NCBI GenBank assembly: GCA_000149265.1
Contig: CH000017.1
Location: 144,860-208,859, forward strand
Source: Ciona savignyi
Taxonomy: Eukaryota; Chordata; Ascidiacea; Phlebobranchia; Cionidae
DNA: 64,000 nucleotides
Direction: 5' to 3'
Part shown: in pieces, positions 23,101-35,100 of the stretch
Layout: the number at the start of each line of letters is the position of its first letter
How positions within the stretch are numbered: position 1 is the first letter of the stretch
Translations under genes and position numbers: made by a program
The notes under the pieces: model-generated
Database searches by the model: none
What the model was told of the DNA's origin: nothing
The model's input: the letters and a program-made list of their open reading frames with translations, nothing else

Positions 23101-26100
23101 CATCATTCAGCTTGGTCCTAAAGAATGCATTGTACAAAAACTAGTAAGTTGTTTGAGATGAGAATTGTCTTAATGCCGACATTTAGCACCGAAACTGTTT
23201 GGCAGTAGTTCAGCATTCCGTAAATAAATTATCCTGGCTTGGATTTTTTTCACTATTCCTTGCATTTTTTAATTTTATAACAGCTGTTCAAAGGGGAGGC
23301 AAGCTCTCCAATATGATTTGTAATTTTAATTTATGCGGCTATGATAGAAACTACTGCACAGTAGTTATAAGTAGATAAAATTGATAAGATATTCATGTTT
23401 TATCCTGGTAAATCGGAAAACAAGGAATGTTATCACACCGGCAATCGTCAGAAAATCTTTCTTAAATTAGCTATTGCAGTATGTTGTATATCAGGGGTGA
23501 ACAACTTCTCTAGTCGGCAGGCCACATATGGAAAATAAAGTTGTTGGTGGGCCGGATTATTACATGAATAGTATTCAATGTCTTAACTACTGGTTATGGT
23601 TTGATACAGTCTGCATGCCAGTAAAAATCCCTTCACGGACCAGGACAGCCACGCTTGCCTATGCCTGTTGTATATGAAGTTCTTTTAATTTTAGTAGAAC
23701 TTATTGCTCCTTTGAGTTAAGGCAACATCTGCATCTGAACAAAGGAAACAGCCGCGGCTGGTTTAGACCCAACAACCTTTGAGCTGCAAGCAGACCACCA
23801 ATTCTGTCCGAATTTCAGTTTCAATCTTTTATATAGGAGGATAGGATAGGATATTCATCTTTATCCCTGTAAATGGGAAAACCAAGGGGGTTAACACACG
23901 GGCAATCGTCAGATCACCTCGCGCCCATCGTCGGGTTACCGGAGCTATTGCAGTGTGTTGTATATGATAGACACGTTCCTTCAATTTGGTAGAACCCATT
24001 AATCCGCTGGGTTCAGGCAATGTCCGTAAAGTGCCTTGCCCAAGGACACAACCGACTAGCTAGCCACCAGTTTCGCACCTGCAACCTTTCGATTGAAAGG
24101 CGACGCACTTAACCGTTAGACCAACGGCCCGGACTAGTTCCTACATCACCACTCTGTTTTACAGGATTCAACCCATGAAGCTGCAACACTCACAGAAGTT
24201 ATTAAACGAAGCCGAGTCTTGATCACAGAAAGACCAAAGTCAGATTTCAGCATGAAAAACATCGATCAGGACCTCAAACGATTGCTAAAGACTAAGAAGA
24301 AGTGAGTACCATACAAGAGACTGTTTTAGGGTTGCATGTACTTTTCTGGAAATTAAAAAAAAACATTTAATTCTTTAAAAAATATTTTTGCGCATTCCTA
24401 AAAATGACCATCATTCCAACCGCTTTTTGCTTTTTAATTATATGGCTGCGTCCACTATATTTAATATTTATGTCCTTTTTTTAATGATGTGTTTTAATGA
24501 CTCTTCCTTTTGCCGTTTTTTCCTGTTTTTGTGTCATTGTTTTTTATTTGCTGTTACTGAATAGATGTACAGTTAGCTGTTACCTACTGTTTTTATCCCA
24601 TACCTGCTTACAACTATAGTTTTTTGTACAGAAGCTTCTTACCTAAGGTGACTTAGCCAAAAAATGACCCTAAAAACAGCCGGCAATTAAAGGGTTAATA
24701 TCTTCTCATTTTGCGTCTTTCCCTGTTTCTGTGTCATGATTAGTTCTATTTGCTGCTATTGAATACTAAACAAACAAACTAAAAACTATCTACTGTTGCC
24801 TACTATTTTTATCCCACTCCCAGAAAGTCCGATCAAGATGAAGTCCCTGTTGGAGCATCATGGACATCCGATCATCCCCTTGCAGCATCCTCTCTCTCTT
24901 CACTCATCCACTACCTGGAGCTCTTGAGCAAGGATGAGAATTTCGGAGAATTCCGCATTCGGAAGTTCGATCTCTCCCAGTTTATGAAGTTGGACAGTGC
25001 TGCCTATTCCGCACTCAACTTGTTCCCGGAGCGAAGCACGCAAGGAATTGTGCAACACTCTAAGCCGGTCGATTCTCTTTATGGAGTGCTAAACAACTGC
25101 CAAACAGTTCAGGTGCCCGGTTTTGTACCTTTTCCATTTAGTATATGTAGGTTAGTATACTTTTCAGGGTTTGAATTAATGGATCGCTAATCGCTATTAG
25201 CGAACCGTTTAATGTTTGCGAATTACAAAATGTAACAAAATCGCGAAAATATAATTACGAGTACTGATTTCGTACACTTTTAATAATAAACAAAAGTTTT
25301 GTTTAATGCGTGTCACTGGTAAAATGCAAGGGGGCAATTATCACACAGGAAATCATCAATTTATCTTGAAATTATGATGTAGAGTATTTACACACAGTTC
25401 ATAGTCAGATTTTTCTCGGAATAGATTTATTGTGGAATACCTTGCACCCATTGTTTAGTTACAGAAGCTACTACAGGGCGTTGAAAATGAGAATGGTTTC
25501 ATTTTTAGTAGAAGACGATAATCCACTAGGTTCAGGTGCGAACTACACTGCCCAAGGAGTAACGAGAGTAAACACGGCTCGCAACTGTAGTTTGTAAGAC
25601 GTTAACAACTGTTTAAATTTGGTATTATAACAATCTTACATTATGATGCTGCTGTAAGTATTATAGACTCCAGTAATCTGACTCTCCATGTGTTTAATAA
25701 AAAGGTTATACTCTAGTTAAATTGAAAACGGTCGCGGTAAGCATTAATTAGTTTTTCATATGTAAGAGTAAATTTTGACTTGCACGGTTATTCGCTTGCA
25801 TTTTTGGCCCTGATAATTCACTCCTTTCACCAATGGGTGGGTTGGTGTTAAATTAGAAAATGGTTAATCTAATCATGCTTTGTGTCACTGCATTGTCATA
25901 AAAATATGATAATATTAATTAAATTTTATAACATAATCAAACCAATATGCATAATCTACCAAAAACCTCTTTGGTTCCATAGCAAAACATAAAAACTTCT
26001 CATTAGAAACCACAACACACACCCAAATTAAGACTGAAATTCTACAGGGCCAGCGGCTACTAACCCGATGGATTAAGCAGCCGCTAATAGATGTGAACCA

Positions 26101-29100
26101 CTTGGAAGAGAGACTGAGCGTTGTAGAAGCGTTTGTTGAAATTTCAGAGCTCAGAAGATCTCTTGCGGATGAACATTTGAAAAAGCTTCCCGACTTTGAC
26201 AGGTTGGTTTTGGATAAAATAGGATATTTAGGTTTATCCCCGTGAATGGAAAAACCAAGGGGGTTAACACACAGGCAATCGTCAGATCAACTTGCGCCCA
26301 TCACCGGGTTACCGGAGCTATTGCAGTTTGTTGTGTATGATACAAACATTCCTTCAATTTGGTAGAACACATTAATCCGGTGGGTTCAGGCAATGTTTGT
26401 TAAGTGCCTTGCCCAAGGACACAATCAGGTAACTAGCGACCAGTTTTAAACCTGCAACCTTTTTGATGATTAACAGTAAGTTTTTTAATTTCATTTTTTT
26501 GTGAAACATCGACACAGGACATAATCTTCCTGCCAGATCTATTGCAGTACATTGTATTTTTGATAGTTTTTACTGGACAGGCAATGCCCTTAAAGTGCTT
26601 TACAATTATTCTTTTAGCTCAAAACAATTCCTTTTCTTTGTATAAATAAAGTAGAGCACTGCACACTGTATACTTTTTATATACAGTGCAAAATATCACT
26701 ATTTTGTATTAAAAGCAAAAAATTAAAAGCAAAATATAACAATTTTGTATTTTAAATGGTTTTTAATCCTTTTTTATTTTTCCTTCATAACAAATTTGCC
26801 GCAATATTTTATTACCAAATGGCGCCAGCATTGAAAATATAAAGTAAACAATAGCCTGTTCCTACCTTTATAATTTTTGCTATTCCCCCTTGATTTAGAA
26901 ATACTTTTGAAAAAAAATTTTGTAATAAAAAAGACATTGCGTTTTATATCATGTATTTGGCAGACTTGTTGCTAATTTCTACCTTAATGATAATTGATGT
27001 TTCCCTTGATATATAAATATGATGATTTATAAAGATTTTTAAAGATTTTTGTAATAAAAAAAAGACTTTTTAATTTTTTTTACATTTTACAGAGCATTTT
27101 ACATCGTATTTAGTAGACTTTTGTAAAATTCTCCCTCTCATTGCAGACTCTCGAAAAAGTTCCATCGCAAGAAAGCATCATTGCAGGACTCTTATCGTGT
27201 TTATCAGGTGACAATTAACTTGATTGATTCATTAATTTTGTATCTCAATACGGCAAACTTTCTTATTTACTGTAACGCTTTGACTAGGTGTGGGGAAAAA
27301 TAATATAAAACTAGGTTTCGGGCTACTTTGACTAGGTTTCGGGAAAAAGGAAATAAGATAGTGCACCATAATCCCTTGTGCCATCGACATATAATATATA
27401 CAATAAGGGTGAGGATAAATCTTACATTTGCATACAACACTAACATCATGGCATTAAATACCTTGTAAGGACAACCTCACACACAAACCTGATTGCTTTT
27501 TTTGTATCTTAATACAGCGAACTTTATTATTAACTTTAATGCTTTGACTAGATTTCGGGAACAACTGGGTTTGACTAGACTAGGTTTTCCAGGTTTAACT
27601 CAGAGGTTTTTGGGCTTTGACTTGGTGTGAGAAAAAGGAAATAAAATATTGGGTCATAATATAATTCCTTGTGGCATCGACATAGCATATATACTATAAC
27701 GGGAACGATAAATCTTACATTTACATGTAGGATATTCATGCATGTGCCTTGCCCAAGGACACAATTAAGTAGCTACCGACCAGTTTCAAATCTGCAACCT
27801 ATAAACAAACATGCTTATTGGTCTTTGCCATCTCGTTTATCAACACTTTTTGCTTTGTGTTTTATACAAACTAATATTGCACAAACCCTCAGGCAATTAA
27901 GCAACTCCCATACATATGCGAAAGCATGGAGAAACATGCAGAGGAATTGGAAAGCAACTACAACCTTCTGAGGGAAATGTTTATTGCTCCAATACGTCAA
28001 CTACTACTGGACTTTGAGAAGTTTACAGAAATGTTGGACTCGACTCTTGATTTTAAGATGGTAGGATGGGTTTGAGGAGTTGGATTGACCTAATATTGAT
28101 ATTTTGGGTATTTTTACGTTATTATAATCACATGACTCTTGCTGCCCTGTTTTTTTGTGTTTGTTTGCTGTAGTAAAAATATTAAATATTTCTTATTGTC
28201 AACAAAGAAACAAACAATAAACTAGCGCAGGATATGTATAAGTTTTTTCTGTGTGAATAGAAAAATGCATGTTGCGTTTTTACAAGTGAATTTGTCAGAT
28301 TACTGTGGGTCCACCGTCGGTTTTTCAAAATTTTGCAGTGTGTTGTATATTATTGAGACTTTCCTACAGTTTCGGTAGAACCCATTATTTAACAAACAAT
28401 GACCACCAAGTGTCTTGCTCAAGGACACAACTAGCTCATGACCACTTTCCAATCTTGTAGCCTTTCGGCTGAAAGCCCAAGCACCAACCCACCAAGCTAT
28501 TCAGCCGATTGCATATTTCCCCCCTGCACAGGTGGAAAGGCACGAATACATGGTGAAGTGTGATTTTGATCCTGAGCTCCAGCGCTTGCGATCCAAGATG
28601 ACTGAAGTTGAGGAAGAGATGGAAGAAGCTTTCACTGATGCTGCAACTCAACTTAAACTGGAAAAGGGGAAAACTATTAAGGTGCAAAATATGATAGGAA
28701 TAGGATATTCTTATTTATCCCCGTGAATGGGAAGAGCAATGGGGGTTAACACATGGGTGATTGTCAGATCACCTCACAGCCGTTGGGTTACCAGTGTGTG
28801 TTGTGTATGATTGAGACGCTCCTTCATTTTGGTATAACCCATTATTCCACTGGGTTCAGGCAATGTCTGCTTAGTGTCTTGACCAGAGACACAACCTACT
28901 AGCTACGCTAGTGGCCAGTTTCGAATATGCAACCTTTGAACTAAAGGTCAAACACTAACCCACAAAGCTAATCGGTTAGACTATATCTGTTAATATGAAG
29001 ATTTAACTGTTGTTTTGCATGGTAGTCTGAAGCTGATCTGGCCATGTTTTGTGTTTTAAGCAAGCAGTTTATTCATGAATAAGTATAAGCCATTCACGTT

Positions 29101-32100
29101 TTATTACGTTTGGATTACAAAAACGTAGAAGCGTTTCTAAGACATGATGTCTATCAAATTATATGGTGCACACTGTCGAGTTACCAGAGCTATTACAGTG
29201 TGTTGTATATAATTAATATGTTCTGTTTTATTTATACACATAAGTCACTGTATATAAGTGGATTTAAAATACTTGTGCAAATTTAAAATATATTAAATAC
29301 TGGACACTAGTAATACACAACCTCCATCAATTGTCTAATTAATAAGTAATACATACCGATGTTACCCCCGTTAACACACTCCTCCCCCCAGCTACTGTTG
29401 TTCCCAGTATACAGCGGACTCAACATTATTTAAACAAAACAGCCATACAGCAAAACAGCCATATTCTAAACAAAACAGCCGAACAGCCATATTCTAAACA
29501 ACCCCTACACCATTTCAACTAAAAGTTACTCTATCTATACCTAATGTACCCATTCCAATGTGTTGTTCTTAAATGCCATACTCTACAATAATACCCAGCC
29601 CCACATTTACAGCTTGAACTTGCCCCCCAATTTGGCTACGTGTTCCGTGTCACCTGTAAGGAGGAAAAGGCGCTCAGACAGAACAAGAGATTCACCACCC
29701 TTGATACTAACAAGGCGGGGGTCAGGTAGATTTTAAGCGGTTTTGTTTTTTATAAACGTTATTTCCGAGCATTTTTCTGCACAAATCAATAATCGTTGTA
29801 AGCAAGAGCAATTGTGGAATTCGCGTTTATTACAGCACGTTTTTTCCCTTTTGTTTCTTCGTCTTTTAGTAGTAAAATCGAATAAAAACTGATTCATACG
29901 TCCTTTAGCTTCTTCCTATTTTGTTAAAAACACGGGTTAAAAACTTTCTTGTTACGTTATAATTGAAATTCGCGCATTTTACAAGTTATTATATAAGCAA
30001 GAAGATATATAACTATACCAAAGCTTAGTGCCTTGGTTTATTGGCCCGTTGTTTTACTGTTGGGCGTTAGATATTATGACGATTGCCCGTAAGATAGCGC
30101 CAATCAGCATACACAGTGTTAGCAACACTAAAAAGAGGGAAAGCGGGAAGGAGGGAAGGAGGAAAACTGCTTACTTAAACTATGAAAACTAATTCCAACC
30201 CTGCCCCAAACACTAATCTTAACCTCAGAACCCCATATTTAAAACTGACTCTAATTCCCTAATCTTCATTTAAGTGTGCAGTTTCCCTCCTTCTTGCTTT
30301 CCCTTCTTTTAGTTTTCACAATACCAACATTCTTTAAAAAAGCCTTAACCTTGTAATTAGCGACCGCCCGCAATCCCGCGTTCACCTGCCCTCATTCGTC
30401 ACCAGGTTCATCAACTCGCATTTGCAGCAACTAAGCGATAGTTACCAAGACCTCCGAGCTTCCTACGAGGCGCAGCAAGACGCTGTGGTCACTGAGATAA
30501 TGTCGATAGCGTGTGGGTACGCCGAACCAATGCATACACTGGGCGATGTACTTGCAAAGTTGGATGTTCTTCTCTCCTTTGCGCAGGTTTGTACGTTCGT
30601 GTGTCCGAATGGTTACCGCGACCGATACATATGGCAATTCTATAGAAGAACGGTCTTACTGGCGTGCCCATCATGGGTTCAAACTTGTTCCCATAAAAAA
30701 ATAAAAAGAGTAGTTTACATTGGTTAGTTGAATAAAAACGAAGAGCACATATTAGTTAAACATTTTAAATGAAAAATGGTTATCCTTGTAAAACCCATTG
30801 CGTATCTAATCCTATCCTGGTGCCAAAAAATAAATGCTTGTAACTTATAAGCAACATCATTAATATTAACTGTGGTATCATAGGTAGATTCGTGTACATT
30901 GAATTATTACCCATGTTCATTAACAGAAATTTTGTCCGGTCGGTTAGTCTGGGAGTTTATTGCGTCGGCTTTTAGCCAAAGGGTTGCATGTGCGAAACTG
31001 GTCGCTAGCTAGTGAGTTGTGTGAGGTGTGTCACTTAACGGACATTGCCTGAAGCCAGCGGATTAATGGTTTCTACCAAATTGAAGGAACATGTGAATCA
31101 TACATAACACACTGAAATAGCTCCAGTAACCCGACGGTTGGCGGGAGGTGATCTGACAATTGCCCGTGTGTTAACCCCCTTGGTTTCACGGGGATAAACA
31201 TGAATATCATATCCTATCCTATCCCTTAATAGAAAGGTTGCAGGTGCGAAACTGGTCGCTAACTAGTCGGTTGTGTGACAATGCCTGAACCCAGCGGATT
31301 AATGGGTTCTACCAAGGGAACATGTCTATCATATACAACACGCTGCATTAGCTCCGGTAACCCGACCGTGGGCGCGAGGTGATCTGACAATTGCCTGTGT
31401 GTTAACCTCCTTGGTTTCCCCATTCACGGGATAAACATGAATATCCTATTCTATCCAGGCGGCAGTCACTGCTCCCACCACTTACGTGCGACCAAAACTC
31501 CAGCCGCTTGGAACCGGTTCCAACCTGATCAAACTGGATCAATGCCGGCATCCGTGCGTTGAAAGGCAGGACGATGTTTCGTTTATAGCAAACGATGTTT
31601 TGCTCAAAAAAGAAGAGCATAACTTTATTATTGTGACAGGTAAATTGTCGATTTTGTTAATCTTACCGGTTTGTGTGCCTACTGGATGATTTACATAGCG
31701 TGAGCCAAAGGTTATGGGTTTGAATTCCACCCACGACGGAATTGTTTAGACTACTGTAAATGGCTAAGAAGGAAGGCTGGTCAGGTAACGAAATTATGTC
31801 CATTACTATTAGATGCTTATGAGCAAGAAAATATGTCCAAGGGTAATGCTATGAGAAAGATGCTTTGAGAAAAATAACATACAGACAATATAAGAAGCTA
31901 GTAGCTACATAAACCGTCACAACATTTGAATACTGAATTTAATGTTTCATCAGTGAATGATCATTGGCTTTATACGTTTTTGATTGTGGCAGAACACTAG
32001 CTCCCTTCCTCAAACATAACGAATGGGTTGTAGTAGAAAACGAATGGTAATCTTATCTATTGGTCGCGTTAACCATTCCACACGACCGTACGACGAATGG

Positions 32101-35100
32101 TAATCTATATCTTATCACGATCCCGAAATCGGGTTGACGGGAATTACAGTGTTGTGAATACAGAGGCAACGTTGTGCGTTTTACTATAACATGATAGAAT
32201 CCGCCGTACTTTAAAGTTTAGAAATATTTTTTATGTTCACTTTTTTCCTAGTTCTGTTCGCGGCTGGTTTAGATCCCACAGCCTATAAGTTAACAGTCAG
32301 ACGCGCTACGAATGGGCTAAATTTCAAGGCAAATTACACAACATTCCAATAAAACCACAGGGCCAAACATGGGCGGCAAATCGACCTACATACGTCAAGT
32401 GGGCGTCGCTGTGCTGATGGCTCAGATCGGATGTTTCGTGCCGTGCGACAGCGTCACCGTTACCTTGGTGGACGCAATACTTGCCAGAGTTGGAGCCGGA
32501 GATTGCCAGGTAACTTGCCAGTAACCTGACTTGTTTATTGACTTATTTCTTGACTTATCTTACTTTTTTATCGTACTTTACTGTAGGTTTCGTAATATTT
32601 GACTCATTTCTTGACTTATCTTACTTTTTTTATCGTACTTTACTGTAGGCTTCGTAATATTTGACTCATTTCTTGACTTATCTTACTTTTTTATCGTATT
32701 TATTCTACGTTTCGTGATATCTGACTTATTTCATGACTTTTTTGACTGTTTATTTTCGATTCTGTACTTTATGTTGCTCTACTCCGACGGCAAATTGGTT
32801 AATTGTTCAATAGGACTATGCTCTAAAAAGTGTTGTGTCACCTCGAAAATAGTGAGGTGTCCCAACGTTTGTTTGTAGGGTTTCAGATTATGAGTTTCGT
32901 CTTTAATATATAGATATTATAAATCAATTATTGTGCAAAATAGACACAGACCACAGTTGTGTTCATCATTGGCTGTTGTGTCGAAAAAATCGCGTGTCGC
33001 CTCAAAAAAAGTGGTGTCATGTGCGTTACTTTTTAAAGAATATTCCTCTGTCTCTAATTCTTAGCGCGCCGAACCATCAACCTAATGATGGCGGAATCAC
33101 AACTCTTCTTCCACTAGTTATACCTTACAAAATCAGTCCCTTATCCACAAAAAATGATTTGCTTAATACTAGGGCTGCGAATTAACGGTTAATTTAAAAA
33201 ACGGTTAACTGATGTAAAAATAATCGGTTAACCGTTAACCGATTTTCTTTAAACTACCATCAAATCGGCACCGTTTTTGGCAAAAAAAGTTCAGGCAGCC
33301 GTAAAGGGCAGCAAAAAAATAACGCATTATCGGGTCTTATTTATGCGTTACTTTATAGTTTTTAAACGTCACCTTAAGACACATAGTATAACTTTGATTG
33401 TAATGCGTAATATTGAGTTAAAAATCAAACAATCAGCGTCTGAATGGTTGCTTATATTACGTTGACAATCAAACAATCGACGTGTGAATGGTGCGTATAT
33501 TACGTTGACAATCAAACAATCGACGTGTGAATGGTTGCTTATATTACGTAATAATGAAACAATCAACATGTGAATGGAGTTATGTATATTTGAAGATTAT
33601 TAAAACGCAATTACGCCCAATTAAATGTGGGCGGTAGAGTAAGTTAAAAAACGGTTAAACGGTTAAAATTTGACGTGACGGTTAACCATAAAAATGGTTA
33701 ACCGTGGTTAACCGTTAATTTTTCGCAGCCCTACTTAATACCATTCATTGTCCGTTTTTTGAAGATGCCATAAAGTGAACTATATTTGTCTTTAACAAAA
33801 GGTGACTGATTTTTAAGTCTTAAGCCGTAGGTCTGAAATATTCCTACTTTTTAAGTATGTCATACTGCCCCCCCCCCCCCAAAAAAAATTGTTTATTGTC
33901 ATTAAAGAAAATTTTACTTTTCTTGCCAAAAAAGGGCGACTGATTCTGAAAGTTCTTAAGCCTTAGATGTAAAATATCCCCACTTTCTAAGTACGTCATA
34001 CCGTCTCCACCCCCCAAAAAAAGCGATTCTAAAAGTTCTCTAGTCCTAAAACTGAAAAGTCATGTCTTAAATACTCTCACTTCCTAACTACGCCATTCTG
34101 TCGAACACAGACTCAAGGAGTATCCACCTTCATGGCCGAAATGCTCGAAACCTCGTCGATTTTACGATCAGCATCGGCCAACTCGCTTATAATCGTCGAT
34201 GAACTTGGTATGTATGAAGGCTTGGGTTCAGTTCTGCCCTTGTATAGCAAGTGTAGAGGATTGGATGTAGTTTTGCCCGTGTATATGGGCCACGGAAGGC
34301 ACTATAGTACCTGTAGTCATCAGAATATATTTACATCGCTCCAAGAGTCAAGTTACCGAAGGTATTGCAGTGTGTTCGATAATTGATGTGAAAAGTATCC
34401 GTTCGTATTCAGTTGCGATTACGACGCATTTGACGTGTCACATTGGACGTTTAAATACAAGTACATGTACATTCCTCTGGCCGAATGGTTACCGTGACCG
34501 TTTTAAACACAACTTACAGTTTAGCAATGGACCTAGTTATGATGTGGATTTCAAACTTGGCCCATGCAGTATAGAAGATTATGCTGGTAGAAGTCAGATC
34601 CGCGAACTTAGCATCGTTTTTTTCTGCCAATCTACCTTGTGTCCGTAGTGGTTGATTATTTTCCGTGTGGTTTTAATCGTTGTTTTGAGATCCATTTATG
34701 ATATATTTAATTCTACTGGAATCAGCCAACGTTCGTTAAGACTCCTGAAAACGTTTGAACACAGTACATATTACACCACGTCGTCTTGGCAGTATTATAC
34801 AACCTGTTTATTTGAATTTACTAAACCTTATCAGATAATAAAACACTCTACATTGTCGCCGGCATATCGAGCAAGACTGAACAAGTCTTAATGCATTTGA
34901 ATCATACACCTTTAAAGAACAATACATTTCGCTTAATGGCATCATTCAAAAACAATAAATGCCGAAAAATATTTTTGGGGGGAGGGGAAAGGGACTGATC
35001 TTAAAAGGTCTGTATCGAATGCTGGTGCGGTGTCCTTACAGCAGATGCCGGTCTTTCAACGTCCTTGTTCCCACCCTCGGGATTGTTCCATGCAACGTGT

